DNA of 51,418 nucleotides, taken from the NCBI GenBank assembly GCA_902523125.1, contig CABYYA010000005.1, forward strand, positions 1 to 51,418. Reading direction: 5' to 3'. Positions 6,130 to 15,567 of the stretch are shown in pieces (within the stretch, counting starts at the first letter, position 1; every line of letters begins with the position of its first letter). Under the pieces are notes generated by a model. That model searched no databases. It worked only from the letters and a program-made list of their open reading frames with translations, and was not told the origin of the DNA. The stretch is from an uncultured Pelagibacteraceae bacterium. GTDB lineage: Bacteria > Pseudomonadota > Alphaproteobacteria > Pelagibacterales > Pelagibacteraceae. The translations under genes and the position numbers were made by a program.

Positions 6130-8514
6130 ATGATTGATCATTTATACCAAAATACAATCTTAAAAAATCCTAAATCTATCCTAATTATTTTATTAATCGC
6201 TTTAATCAGTTTTGGATATTATTCTAAAGATTTTAGGCTTGATGCATCATCTGAAACACTGTTAATCGACGGTGATCCAGATCTTGAATACTTAAAAGAA
6301 GTAACAAATAGATATGGTTCCAAGGAATTTCTTGTTTTAACTCACACACCTAATGATGGCATGGTATCCGAAAGTGCGATTAATAATCTCCTTAGTTTAA
6401 AATATAAACTCCAAAGTTTAGATTGGGTACATAGTGTTATTACTCTTTTAGATATACCTCTATTGGATAATTCTGATGCACCTCTTCAGGAAAGACTTTT
6501 AAATTTTAAAACACTTAAAGATGAAGGTGTTGATAAAGAAAGAGGCTTTAGAGAAATTTTAGCAAGTCCAGTTTTTAGAAATTTTGTTATTAGTGAAGAT
6601 GGCAAGACAAGTGGAATAATTGTCAATATTAAAGAAAACCAAAAATTGGAAGATATTGAAAATAAATCAGACAAGGAAATACAAATATTTAAAGATCAAA
6701 TAAAAAAAGATAATCATAATAATATTTTAGAAATTAGAGAAGTAATCAAAAGTTACGATGACATCGGAAAAATTTATTTAGGCGGTATACCAATGATTGC
6801 TGATGATATGATGACTTTCATTAAAAGTGATATCATTGTTTTTGGTTTAGGTGTACTCGCATTTATTATTGCAACCTTATGGTTTGTTTTTAGAAATTTA
6901 ATTTGGGTTGTGGTTCCAATAAGTAGTTGTTTCTTTTCTGTTATAATTATGGTGGGTTTCCTAGGCCTGATCGGCTGGAAAGTTACTGTAATTTCATCAA
7001 ACTTTATTGCACTAATGTTAATTTTAACTATGGCAATGAATATTCACATGAGCACAAGATTTATTCAATTAAGAAAGTTTTATACTAACAAAAATAATCA
7101 TGAAATAATCTCTTTAACGACCAAAAAAATGTTCTGGCCAATCCTTTATACTGCTTTAACAACTATCATTGCTTTTTTATCTTTGATCTTTAGTGAAATC
7201 AAACCAGTAATAGATTTTGGTTTGATGATGACTTTTGGGTTAATAACATCATTTATTATTACTTTTACGCTGCTTCCAAGTTTGTTAAGTTTTTTGAAAG
7301 ATAACAAAATTCTCTTAAAAGAGGAAATTAACTCCAAAATTACTTCTTCTTTAGGAAAAGTTTCTATTAACTTTAAAAATCAAGTTTTTATAATAACTGG
7401 AATAGTAATTATTTTAAGTATAATTGGAATAAGCAAATTAGAAGTTGAGAATAGTTTTATAAATTATTTTAGTAAAAAGACAGAAATTTACAAAGGTATG
7501 AAATTAATTGATGAAAAACTGGGTGGAACAACACCCCTAGAAGTTATTTTAAAATTTCCAGAAAAAAAAGAAGAAAAATTAGAAGGAGATGACGAATTTG
7601 AAGATTGGGGCGATGAAGAAAAAAATGATGATAAGTATTGGTTTACAAAAGATAAAATAGAGACAATTTCTAACATACATAATTATCTTGATAGTCTTCC
7701 TGAGATAGGAAAAGTCTTATCATTTTCATCGATTGTTGATGTTGCAACTCAGTTAAATAATAATAAACCTCTTGGCACTTTAGAAATGGGTGTTCTGTAC
7801 ACAAAAATTCCTAAAAATATTAAAACTGAGATAATTGATCCTTATATTTCGATAAAAGATAACGAAGCTCGAATAAGTCTAAGAATAATCGACTCTCAAA
7901 AAAATCTAAAAAGAAATGAGCTAATCAATAAAATAAATTATAACTTGCAAAATGAATTCGGATTAAACGAAGATCGATACAAATTAGCTGGTGTGATGAT
8001 CTTATTTAATAATTTATTACAAAGTTTGTTTAAATCTCAAATTCTTACTTTGGGACTTGTCATGCTGGGTATTTTTGGAATGTTCATTATTTTATTTAAG
8101 AACATTAGATTATCTTTAATTGGAGTTGTCCCAAACTTTATTGCAGCATTTTTTATTTTAGGAATAATAGGTATGCTAGAGATACCTTTAGATATGATGA
8201 CTATCACAATTGCTGCTATTACAATAGGTATAGCCGTTGACAATAGCATACACTATATCTACAGATTTAAAGAGGAATTCAACAAAATTAATGACTATAA
8301 AAAAACTTTAAAAGCTTGTCATTCAACAGTTGGTGTTGCGATCCTAAATACTTCTATAACAATAGTCTTTGGATTTTCTATTTTAGTTTTATCTAAATTC
8401 ATACCTACAATCTATTTTGGAATTTTTACAGGAATAGCAATGTTATTTGCAATGATTTCTGTTTTAACTTTACTTCCATCTTTAATATTAGTTTTTAAGC
8501 CATTTGGAAAATAA
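6130..8514 (+). CDS. RND/MMPL-superfamily membrane exporter (HpnN-like layout)
   Basis: A 794-residue inner-membrane protein with the two-repeat RND plan: one TM helix (about residues 15-30), a large periplasmic loop to about 230, five TM helices (about 232-390), one TM helix (about 415-435), a second loop to about 635 and five more TM helices to the end. GIPMIADDMMTFIKSDI and the motif TIGIAVDNSIHYIYRFKEE, with the Asp of MMPL/sterol-sensing-type RND proteins, place it with the 'predicted exporters of the RND superfamily', a group that includes hopanoid transporter HpnN. The second loop carries a strongly acidic stretch (about 479-503: EGDDEFEDWGDEEKNDD). No hopanoid genes are visible, so the substrate (a lipid or hydrophobic compound) is unknown. 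Translation probably follows from dnaB. Confidence 0.8.
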   Translation: MIDHLYQNTILKNPKSILIILLIALISFGYYSKDFRLDASSETLLIDGDPDLEYLKEVTNRYGSKEFLVLTHTPNDGMVSESAINNLLSLKYKLQSLDWVHSVITLLDIPLLDNSDAPLQERLLNFKTLKDEGVDKERGFREILASPVFRNFVISEDGKTSGIIVNIKENQKLEDIENKSDKEIQIFKDQIKKDNHNNILEIREVIKSYDDIGKIYLGGIPMIADDMMTFIKSDIIVFGLGVLAFIIATLWFVFRNLIWVVVPISSCFFSVIIMVGFLGLIGWKVTVISSNFIALMLILTMAMNIHMSTRFIQLRKFYTNKNNHEIISLTTKKMFWPILYTALTTIIAFLSLIFSEIKPVIDFGLMMTFGLITSFIITFTLLPSLLSFLKDNKILLKEEINSKITSSLGKVSINFKNQVFIITGIVIILSIIGISKLEVENSFINYFSKKTEIYKGMKLIDEKLGGTTPLEVILKFPEKKEEKLEGDDEFEDWGDEEKNDDKYWFTKDKIETISNIHNYLDSLPEIGKVLSFSSIVDVATQLNNNKPLGTLEMGVLYTKIPKNIKTEIIDPYISIKDNEARISLRIIDSQKNLKRNELINKINYNLQNEFGLNEDRYKLAGVMILFNNLLQSLFKSQILTLGLVMLGIFGMFIILFKNIRLSLIGVVPNFIAAFFILGIIGMLEIPLDMMTITIAAITIGIAVDNSIHYIYRFKEEFNKINDYKKTLKACHSTVGVAILNTSITIVFGFSILVLSKFIPTIYFGIFTGIAMLFAMISVLTLLPSLILVFKPFGK

Positions 8515-8520
8515 GAATAT

Positions 8521-9078
8521 ATGTTTGAAATAACTCTAGAATTTTTTGGAGAAATTTTTAATTTAATTTCTACGATTGATTTAATCTATATATTGATAAC
8601 TATTCTTTCACTGATAAAATGTTACAGCAAAGGGTTTGTCTTGAGTATACTTTCAATGTCAAAATGGTTATTAGCATATATTGCAACTTTGATACTTTTT
8701 CCAAGATTAAAACCATATGTAAAAAATATTATAGATAATGAATATGTGCTTGATGTAGGACTTGGTATAACAATCTTTATTATAGTTATCTTTTTAATAT
8801 TGTTAATTAATAAAGGAATAAGTAAAGCAATCAAATATACTGGCATAGGAAGTTTAGATACTGTTTTTGGATTCTTTTTTGGATTTATTCGAGCATATAT
8901 TATCTCCATATGTATATTTTCAGGAGTACATATCGTGTATAATTATGACAAATGGCCAGTAAATTTAAACAAATCATACACCTTTCCATATCTTGAAAAA
9001 GGTAGTAATTACTTATTAAAAGTTTTTCCAAATGAAAAAACATATCAAGACTCTAAAGAAAAAATTGAGGACTTATAA
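8521..9078 (+). CDS. cvpA: CvpA family inner-membrane protein
   Basis: Four predicted TM helices in 185 residues, with LIYILITILSLIKCYSKGFV at the N-terminus resembling CvpA's 'D..i..il..s...G..rG', a central LLINKGISKAIKYTGIGSLDTVFGFFFGFIRAYI that matches the conserved 'G.lDr.lG..fG..rg..i' stretch, and a short soluble C-terminus. CvpA is needed for colicin V production in E. coli and for envelope or bile tolerance in some species; its molecular role is not settled. It sits directly before purF, the pairing seen across proteobacteria, and overlaps the purF start region, so the two are co-transcribed and probably translationally coupled. Confidence 0.9.
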   Translation: MFEITLEFFGEIFNLISTIDLIYILITILSLIKCYSKGFVLSILSMSKWLLAYIATLILFPRLKPYVKNIIDNEYVLDVGLGITIFIIVIFLILLINKGISKAIKYTGIGSLDTVFGFFFGFIRAYIISICIFSGVHIVYNYDKWPVNLNKSYTFPYLEKGSNYLLKVFPNEKTYQDSKEKIEDL

Positions 9079-10513
9079 TCCAAAATTGAATGAAGAATGC
9101 GGTGTATTTGGGATTGCCAATGTAAAAGATGCCTCGGCTTTAACTGCTCTTGGATTACATTCACTACAACATCGAGGACAAGAGGGCTGTGGGATAGTAA
9201 CATTTGATGGAGAAAGATATTATTCAGAGAAAAGATTTGGGTTAGTTGGTGACAACTTTAACAAAGAAAAAGTCCTAGATAATCTTAAGGGAAATTTTGC
9301 AATAGGTCATAATCGATATAGTACCACTGGAAATAATACATTAAGAAACATTCAGCCTTTCTTTGCAGATACCAATGCTGGTGGGATTGGGGTTGCTCAC
9401 AATGGAAACTTAACAAATTCAATTTACTTAAGAAATAAACTTGTTGAAGAAGGAGCAATTTTCTACACAACCTCTGACACTGAAACAATAGTTCAACTTA
9501 TTGCAAAATCAAAAAGATTAAAAACTGTTGATAAAATAATAGATGCGATATTTCAAATTCAAGGTGGATATGCCCTTGTAATGTTAACTCAAAATTTATT
9601 GGTAGGAGTTAGAGATCCTTATGGGATTAGACCTTTAGTTATAGGTAAATTAAAAAATAGTTACGTTCTTGCATCTGAGACCTGTGCATTAGATATTATT
9701 GGTGCAAAATTTATTCGAGAAGTCGATAATGGTGAAATTGTTTTAATTGAAAATGATAAACTAAAAAGTATTAAACCTTTTCCAATAAAAAAAATCAGAC
9801 CTTGTGTTTTTGAATATATTTATTTTGCAAGACCAGATAGTATTCTTGATGGAAAATCTGCCTATGAACACCGTAAAAATTTAGGTAAAGAGTTAGCAAA
9901 AGAAAACAATATTGATGCTGATATTATTGTTCCAGTACCAGACTCTGGGAACGCTGCAGCTTTGGGTTTTGCACAGAACTTAAATAAAAATTATGAGCAT
10001 GGATTAATTAGAAATCATTATGTTGGAAGAACTTTTATTGAACCAAGTCAAAAAATAAGAAGTTTGGGGGTTAAGCTTAAATTAAATGCAAATCAAACAA
10101 CAATAGAGAATAAAAGAATTATTCTTGTTGATGATTCTTTGGTAAGAGGAACGACATCTCATAAAATTGTTAAAATGCTTTATGATGCGGGAGCAAAAGA
10201 AGTTCATGTAAGAATTGCTTGTCCAGAAATTAAACATCCAGATTTCTATGGAGTTGATACACCAACGAAAAAAGAATTGTTAGCTGCAAATAAAAATAAC
10301 GACGAAATCTGTGAATACATTGGTGCTAAATCATTAAAATTTTTATCTATTGAAGGTATGTATAAAGCTATTGGATTTGATAAAAGAAATCAAAATTATC
10401 CGCAATTGACTGATCATTATTTTACTGGAGATTACCCTGTAAAACCTATAGATGAATTAGGCGACAGCAAAATAACTCAACTTTCTTTGCTAAGCACAGC
10501 ATCAAATAATTAA
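9032..10513 (+). CDS. purF: Amidophosphoribosyltransferase
   Basis: Commits PRPP to purine synthesis by making 5-phosphoribosylamine from glutamine. The class II glutaminase nucleophile is the Cys in NEECGVFGI (residue 23 counted from the ATG), with HNRYSTTG and AHNGNLTN of the glutaminase domain; the C-terminal half has the PRPP-binding motif IILVDDSLVRGTT at about 366-378. The first ATG lies 47 bases inside cvpA and would leave a 22-residue propeptide. A TTG at 9065 would overlap cvpA by 14 bases and leave 11 residues before the Cys, closer to known propeptides. Neither start has a clear ribosome-binding site, so the start is uncertain. Confidence 0.95.
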   Translation: MKKHIKTLKKKLRTYNPKLNEECGVFGIANVKDASALTALGLHSLQHRGQEGCGIVTFDGERYYSEKRFGLVGDNFNKEKVLDNLKGNFAIGHNRYSTTGNNTLRNIQPFFADTNAGGIGVAHNGNLTNSIYLRNKLVEEGAIFYTTSDTETIVQLIAKSKRLKTVDKIIDAIFQIQGGYALVMLTQNLLVGVRDPYGIRPLVIGKLKNSYVLASETCALDIIGAKFIREVDNGEIVLIENDKLKSIKPFPIKKIRPCVFEYIYFARPDSILDGKSAYEHRKNLGKELAKENNIDADIIVPVPDSGNAAALGFAQNLNKNYEHGLIRNHYVGRTFIEPSQKIRSLGVKLKLNANQTTIENKRIILVDDSLVRGTTSHKIVKMLYDAGAKEVHVRIACPEIKHPDFYGVDTPTKKELLAANKNNDEICEYIGAKSLKFLSIEGMYKAIGFDKRNQNYPQLTDHYFTGDYPVKPIDELGDSKITQLSLLSTASNN

Positions 10514-10516
10514 TTT

Positions 10517-11074
10517 ATGAAAAAAGTAAGTTTTACAGAAATGAAAAATGGAACTAAAGAAGATTATCTTTTTCTTTATAAACATGAAAAAGATTTTGCA
10601 AGCAAAACAGCTGATAGGATATTAAAATTTATGTCTGGACTCACTGAAACTTTAGAAGGTTATCAAGTTTCAAGATTAGAACATTCACTTCAAAGCGCGA
10701 CTAGAGCTTATAGAAATGGAGAAAGTGATGAAATGGTTGTAGCTGCTTTATTGCATGATATTGGTGACGAGCTAGCTCCAATGAATCATTCAGAATATGC
10801 TGCAGCGGTTCTCAAACCATATGTTTCAGAAAAAACTTGTTGGATTGTTGAGAAACATGGTGAGTTTCAAATGTATTATTACGCTCATCATTTAGGGGGA
10901 AACAAAAATAAAAGAGATGAATATAAAAATCATAAATATTATCAAGATACAATAGATTTTTGTGAAAAATATGATCAAAACTCATTTGATCCAAATTATA
11001 AATCGTTACCTTTAGATTTCTTTAAACCCTTTGTAAAAAAAGTTTTTTCAAGAAAACCTTACTCTTCACTGTAA
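10517..11074 (+). CDS. HD-domain protein, PhnZ/MIOX-like di-iron type
   Basis: A soluble 185-residue HD-superfamily protein. The metal ligands appear as His56 (EHSLQSA), His80-Asp81 (LLHDIGDE), His91 (NHSEYAA), His114 (EKHGEFQ) and Asp153 (KYDQNS). This H...HD...H...H...D order is that of mixed-valence di-iron oxygenases such as PhnZ and myo-inositol oxygenase, as well as of six-ligand HD phosphohydrolases. The 24-residue spacing from His56 to HD equals that of PhnZ as I recall it. Substrate unknown: phosphonate oxidation, a nucleotide or another small molecule are all possible. It follows purF by three bases and precedes gshA by 25; no phosphonate genes are nearby. Confidence 0.75.
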   Translation: MKKVSFTEMKNGTKEDYLFLYKHEKDFASKTADRILKFMSGLTETLEGYQVSRLEHSLQSATRAYRNGESDEMVVAALLHDIGDELAPMNHSEYAAAVLKPYVSEKTCWIVEKHGEFQMYYYAHHLGGNKNKRDEYKNHKYYQDTIDFCEKYDQNSFDPNYKSLPLDFFKPFVKKVFSRKPYSSL

Positions 11075-11086
11075 AATTTTATAGGC

Positions 11087-11092
11087 TATATT
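11087..11092 (+). promoter_or_regulatory. Possible -10 box for a leaderless gshA transcript
   Basis: TATATT lies seven bases before the gshA ATG, so a start site at the usual distance would fall on the A of the ATG. No good -35 is seen (CTTCAC at 17 bases), which is why confidence is low. Confidence 0.25.
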
Positions 11093-11099
11093 CCTAAAT

Positions 11100-12395
11100 A
11101 TGACCATATCTAAAGAGCGAATAATCAAATACTTTAAATCTGGAATAAAAGAAAAGAAAGATTTCAAGATTGGCATTGAACATGAGAAATTTTTATTTGA
11201 TAGTAAAACCAATAAAAGAATTGATTACTCAAAGGTAAAAGAAATGTTTTCAGCACTTAATGAATTTGGTTGGAACCCAGTTAAAGAAGGTGAAAATATT
11301 ATTGGTTTAAACAAAGGAGGTAAAAACATTACTCTTGAACCAGGTAACCAAATTGAATTATCTGGAGAAAAGCTTAATAATATTCACGAGGCATGTGCAG
11401 AGTCTTATGATTATTTGTTTGAACTTAAACAAGTCACAAAAAAACTTAATATAAAGATTGTTAGTACAGGTTTTGATCCTATTTCAAAGCTTGACGAAAT
11501 TCCTAATAATCCTAAACAAAGATACGAACTAATGACACAGGACATGCCATTAGGAGGGGAATTAAGTCTAGATATGATGTATAGGACTTGTGGAACTCAA
11601 TTAAATATTGATTATTCTTCAGAGGAAGATTTTTTCAAAAAATTTAAAATAGTTAATTCAATAGTTCCAATCTCTATTGCTTTATTTGCTAATTCCTCAA
11701 TAGTTGAAAAAAAAAAAAGCAATTATTTATCTTATAGATCCAAAGTATGGCAAAATACTTCCCGGGGAGGGCTTCCAAAATTATTTTTTGAAAATTTAAA
11801 TTTTGAAAAATATGCTGATTTTATAATCGATTTCCCGATTTTATTTATACAAGATAAACAAAGTTATTTTTCAGGTAATAAATACAGTTTTAGGGACTTT
11901 ATGAATGGTAAAATAGATGAAATACAAAATCGTCTTCCAAATGAAAGTGATTTATCATTACACTTAAGTACTATATTTACCGAAAATAGATTGAAAAAAT
12001 ATATTGAATTAAGGTCTATGGATACATGTGGATGGGATTGTCTTTGTGCTGGGCCTGCATTTTTTATTGGTTTGCTATACGGGAATTTAGAAGAAATTTA
12101 TAATTTAATTTCCACATGGGATAAAGATAAGATAATTAATGCTTATATAGATGCTCCTCGAAAAGGTTTTAATACTCAATTGATGGGTAAAGACCTTTTT
12201 TACTGGGCATCAACTTTATTAGAAATCTCAAGAAAAGGATTGGATAATAGAGATATACTAAATAAAAGTGGAAAAAATGAAACTTTGTTTTTAAATCATT
12301 TGCAAAAAGTTATTGATAATAAAACTACAAATGCAGATCATATGATTAATAAATTTTCTAAAAATGAAGATTTAAAAGATTTGTATGACAAATAA
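11100..12395 (+). CDS. gshA: Glutamate-cysteine ligase, plant/alphaproteobacterial type
   Basis: Joins glutamate and cysteine with ATP to gamma-glutamylcysteine, the first step of glutathione synthesis. The 431-residue protein fits the GCS2 family: FKIGIEHEKFLFD near residue 23, NITLEPGNQIELSGE (about 79-93) matching the 'sitLEPGGQfELSG' glutamate/Mg site, QRYELMTQDMP, and DMMYRTCGTQLNID, which aligns with the 'M..tct.QvnlDy' motif, then YIELRSMD near 300. It overlaps gshB by 11 bases, making a two-gene glutathione unit. The possible promoter just upstream suggests it can be transcribed apart from purF. Confidence 0.93.
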   Translation: MTISKERIIKYFKSGIKEKKDFKIGIEHEKFLFDSKTNKRIDYSKVKEMFSALNEFGWNPVKEGENIIGLNKGGKNITLEPGNQIELSGEKLNNIHEACAESYDYLFELKQVTKKLNIKIVSTGFDPISKLDEIPNNPKQRYELMTQDMPLGGELSLDMMYRTCGTQLNIDYSSEEDFFKKFKIVNSIVPISIALFANSSIVEKKKSNYLSYRSKVWQNTSRGGLPKLFFENLNFEKYADFIIDFPILFIQDKQSYFSGNKYSFRDFMNGKIDEIQNRLPNESDLSLHLSTIFTENRLKKYIELRSMDTCGWDCLCAGPAFFIGLLYGNLEEIYNLISTWDKDKIINAYIDAPRKGFNTQLMGKDLFYWASTLLEISRKGLDNRDILNKSGKNETLFLNHLQKVIDNKTTNADHMINKFSKNEDLKDLYDK

Positions 12396-13311
12396 AATTG
12401 TTGCTATACAAGGAAACCACCCTTCTAAACTAAATCCAAGAACAGATACAAGTATTTTTTTAGCCAATGAAATTCAAAAAAAGAAATATAGAATTTTTTA
12501 TTATGATCCTAAAGATTTATCTGTTATAGGCTCAAAAGTTATAGCAGAAGGTTTTTTTATTGAGTTTAATTATAATGTTAAAAAATTTTACAAAATCTTA
12601 AAAAAACAAAAGTTAAATCTTATCAAGTGTAAATATATCTTGATAAGACAGGATCCTCCTTTTAATTTAGAGTACATATCTACAACTTTTATTCTTGAGA
12701 CAATTAAGGATAAAGTAAAAATTGTAAACAATCCCACTTCGATCAGAAATATTTCTGAAAAACTCTATTCAGTAAAATATCTAAGGTTTATGCCAAATAC
12801 AATTTTTACTCAAAATATTCATGAAATTAGAAACTTTTTCAAAAAGAATAAGAGTGTAATTTTAAAACCTATTCACAGTTTTAGTGGAAATGATATTCAT
12901 TTACTTAATAAATTTAAATTAAACTTTGTAAAAAGATTTATTAAAAAACATGATCATATAATGTGTCAAAAATATTTACCTAAAATTAGCAAAGGAGATA
13001 AGAGAGTATTTTTAATTAATGGAAAAATATGTGGCGCGATTTCTAGAGTACCTAAAAAAGGATCATATCTAAGTAACCTGAGTAGAGGAGCAACGCCAAT
13101 AAATATTCAATTAACAAACTCAGAAAAAAAAATTTCCAAATTAATTGCTAAAGATTTAAAAAAAGAAAAAATTTATTTTGCTGGGATTGATTTTATTGAT
13201 CAAAAACTAAACGGTGATATCAATGTTACATCTCCAACTGGATTAAAAACTTTTTTCGATATTTCTAATATAAATCTTGCCAAAACTTTTTGGAAAGATT
13301 TAAAAGCATGA
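12385..13311 (+). CDS. gshB: Glutathione synthetase, ATP-grasp
   Basis: Adds glycine to gamma-glutamylcysteine to complete glutathione. The 308-residue protein has the usual length and the ATP-grasp layout: N-terminal domain with KYILIRQDPPFNLEYISTTFIL (the R-x-DPP-F block of GshB, about 85-106), ATP-binding lysines in VILKPIHSFSGNDIH, the KGDKRVFLING strand, and LYF..IDFID...NVTSPTGL at the end, matching the catalytic 'ViG....tEiNvtSPtG' region. Its TGA stop overlaps the next ATG (ATGA). Note that the cell makes glutathione from glycine, which SAR11 relatives often must import. Confidence 0.94.
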   Translation: MTNKIVAIQGNHPSKLNPRTDTSIFLANEIQKKKYRIFYYDPKDLSVIGSKVIAEGFFIEFNYNVKKFYKILKKQKLNLIKCKYILIRQDPPFNLEYISTTFILETIKDKVKIVNNPTSIRNISEKLYSVKYLRFMPNTIFTQNIHEIRNFFKKNKSVILKPIHSFSGNDIHLLNKFKLNFVKRFIKKHDHIMCQKYLPKISKGDKRVFLINGKICGAISRVPKKGSYLSNLSRGATPINIQLTNSEKKISKLIAKDLKKEKIYFAGIDFIDQKLNGDINVTSPTGLKTFFDISNINLAKTFWKDLKA

Positions 13312-14168
13312 AAAATTTAACAGATCAGCAAAAAGGATCACTGCTTGCTTTTGTGGCTGTTATGTTTATTACACCTGACTCTTTATTTATAAGGCTTTCT
13401 AATATAGACACTTGGGGTCTTGTTTTTTATCGAGGAATAATTCCATTCTCGACTGTTTTTTTTGGAATGCTATTGATTTACAAATTAAATTTTTTTAAGT
13501 TGCTTTTTACAAGTGGTTATCATGGTATTATTTACGTTGTTACTTTTAGTGTTACAAACATTACATTTGTAATCTCTATTCAAAATACAAATGTAGCAAA
13601 TACTTTAGTTATGATAGCAACCGCGCCTATGCTTTCAGCAATACTTGGGGCTATTGTTTTAAAGGAACCTCCTGACAAAAAAACATGGATTTCAATAATT
13701 GTTACTTTTTTTGCAATTATCTACATTTTTTTCGATTCTCTTAAATTGGGTAACTTTTATGGAGATATCTTAGGATTTATCACTGCAATTGGTCTTGCAG
13801 TAGGTGCTATTACAATCAGATCTGCAAAATCTAAAAATTTAGTTCCAGCAGCGGTAGTAGGCAAGCTATTTGTTGCAACTTTCGCTTTATTCTTCATTGA
13901 GAATTTTGCTCTTTTAGAAAAAGACCTGATTATAGTGCCCTTAATGTGTATTCTATGTGTTGCTATACCATTTGTTTTAGTGACTATTGCTCCAAGGTTT
14001 ATCCCAGCTGCAGAGGTTAATTTGTTTTTTTTGCTAGAAACTATAATAGGTCCTATTTGGGTTTGGTTAATTATTAAAGAACAGCCAAGTATTGAAACTC
14101 TTTATGGTGGGATTATTATAATAACGACTATAGCAATCCACTCATTTTTAAAACTTAAAAATTCTTAA
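13308..14168 (+). CDS. EamA/DMT-family transporter
   Basis: A 286-residue inner-membrane protein of about ten TM helices formed by two EamA repeats; substrates of this family are small metabolites such as amino acids or purines, usually exported. Features are the helix with NITFVISIQNTNVANTLVMIATAPM ahead of the first repeat's end, LKEPPDKKTWISIIVT, and the second repeat ending LLETIIGPIWVWLIIKEQPS, which is the EamA consensus. I place the start at the ATG that overlaps the gshB stop by four bases and not at an upstream TTG. It is not known whether it moves glutathione-related compounds; position after gshAB only suggests it. Confidence 0.88.
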   Translation: MKNLTDQQKGSLLAFVAVMFITPDSLFIRLSNIDTWGLVFYRGIIPFSTVFFGMLLIYKLNFFKLLFTSGYHGIIYVVTFSVTNITFVISIQNTNVANTLVMIATAPMLSAILGAIVLKEPPDKKTWISIIVTFFAIIYIFFDSLKLGNFYGDILGFITAIGLAVGAITIRSAKSKNLVPAAVVGKLFVATFALFFIENFALLEKDLIIVPLMCILCVAIPFVLVTIAPRFIPAAEVNLFFLLETIIGPIWVWLIIKEQPSIETLYGGIIIITTIAIHSFLKLKNS

Positions 14169-14170
14169 GC

Positions 14171-14199
14171 TTGTCACAATTAAGACTTGATTTAATAAT
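14171..14199 (+). promoter_or_regulatory. Probable promoter of the MFS gene
   Basis: TTGTCA (14171-14176), a 17-base spacer and AATAAT (14194-14199); each box has five of six consensus bases. The start codon follows 27 bases later, leaving a leader of about 20 bases. This is the clearest consensus promoter in the left half of the window. Confidence 0.5.
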
Positions 14200-14226
14200 A
14201 CATCGCGAATACTTACGGCTGTTTTT

Positions 14227-15567
14227 ATGGATAAAGTTTTAAAAAATTCTTGGGCTCTATTTTTGGGCATGGGATGTATAATGATGGCTTATGGCTTTCA
14301 AGGATCCTTACTTGGAGTTAGAGCTGTTCAAGAAGAATTTAGTCTTACTTCCACCGGCTTTATGATGTCAGGATATTTTGTTGGTTATTTCATAGGAGCT
14401 GCAACTATACCAAAAATTATCTCAAGAGTTGGACATATAAGAGTTTTTGCTGCATTTGCCTCTTTAGCATCTTTGATAATTTTAATTCACTCAATATTAA
14501 TAAATCCATTTATATGGTTTTTACTCAGAGTACTTACTGGAATAAGTATGGTTTGTATTTATACTGTTGCAGAGAGTTGGCTTAACGATAGATCAAGCAA
14601 CAAAAATAGAGGAAGTGTTTTATCTGTTTATATGGTCATTCTTTATGGAACAATGGGAATTGGAATGTTTTTACTTAACTTTAGTAGTCCAAAAAACTTT
14701 CAACCGTTTATTTTAGTTTCTGTGATTACTTCAGCTGCACTGATTCCTATTTTATTAACTAAAAAAAAACCACCTACTTTTAAAAGTATTAAAGCTATGA
14801 AACTAAAAGAACTTTATCATGCATCTCCCTTTGGTATGGTAAGTTCTCTTTTTTATGGAACTATTCAATCTGCGTTATTTACTTTATTGGCTGTTTATGC
14901 AACCTCAATGAATTTCACTATACTCGAAATTTCAATTGTGACTTTTCTTTTAGCTGTTTCAGGTGCAATAGCTCAATTTCCGATAGGAAAAATATCTGAT
15001 ATGTATGACAGAAGAAAGGTTATCATTTTTAGCACATTCGGTGCTGCAATATTTGCAATTTTTGCGATATTAGTATCAAGACAAATGTATTTGCCTGGGA
15101 GCCTTGCAACTAGCAAAACATGGTTTTATATTTTTTTTATTTTATTCTCTTTTTGTAGTTTGCCTATGTTTTCATTAATTTTAGCTCATACAAATGACTA
15201 CATATCAAAAGATAAATTTGTTGCTGCTGGTGCAGGACTTCAGTTTGCATTTGGATTAGGTGCTATTAGCGGACCATTTTTGTGCTCAATATTTATGGAC
15301 TTAGTTGGATCGAATGGATTTTTTGTATTTTTATTTTTCTTTCATTGTATTATCGGTTTTTTTGGTATCTATCGAATGAAAGTAAGACAGAGTGTTGATA
15401 ACCCTGATTCTCAATTTGTTGCTATGCCGCAAACGATTACTCCAGCAGGAATAGAGTTAAATCCAACAACAGAACATATTGAAGAACCCTACTCAGATAA
15501 AGTTAAAGAAATATTAGAGAGAAAAGGTGTTAAATATAAAAAAGAGGAAGAGGAAATGAAAACTTAA
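14227..15567 (+). CDS. Major facilitator superfamily transporter
   Basis: A 446-residue inner-membrane protein with 12 predicted TM helices. N-terminal ALFLGMGCIMMAYGFQGSLLGVRA, then GYFIGAATIPKIISRVGHIRVFA, and RVLTGISMVCIYTVAESWLND in helix 4-5 resemble the YcaD/UMF2 subgroup of MFS proteins, which are of unknown substrate. The loop between helices 8 and 9 holds GKISDMYDRRKVII, the MFS 'G.lsDr.gRr' motif. A hydrophilic C-terminal tail of about 50 residues, ending in KKEEEEMKT, is longer than usual. It has its own promoter and meets cmk tail to tail with a 4-base overlap. Confidence 0.88.
   Translation: MDKVLKNSWALFLGMGCIMMAYGFQGSLLGVRAVQEEFSLTSTGFMMSGYFVGYFIGAATIPKIISRVGHIRVFAAFASLASLIILIHSILINPFIWFLLRVLTGISMVCIYTVAESWLNDRSSNKNRGSVLSVYMVILYGTMGIGMFLLNFSSPKNFQPFILVSVITSAALIPILLTKKKPPTFKSIKAMKLKELYHASPFGMVSSLFYGTIQSALFTLLAVYATSMNFTILEISIVTFLLAVSGAIAQFPIGKISDMYDRRKVIIFSTFGAAIFAIFAILVSRQMYLPGSLATSKTWFYIFFILFSFCSLPMFSLILAHTNDYISKDKFVAAGAGLQFAFGLGAISGPFLCSIFMDLVGSNGFFVFLFFFHCIIGFFGIYRMKVRQSVDNPDSQFVAMPQTITPAGIELNPTTEHIEEPYSDKVKEILERKGVKYKKEEEEMKT

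Noticed and set aside
9032..9064. The ATG at 9032 as the certain purF start
   Set aside because: It leaves a 22-residue propeptide and lies deep in cvpA; the TTG at 9065 is at least as plausible, so the start is left open.
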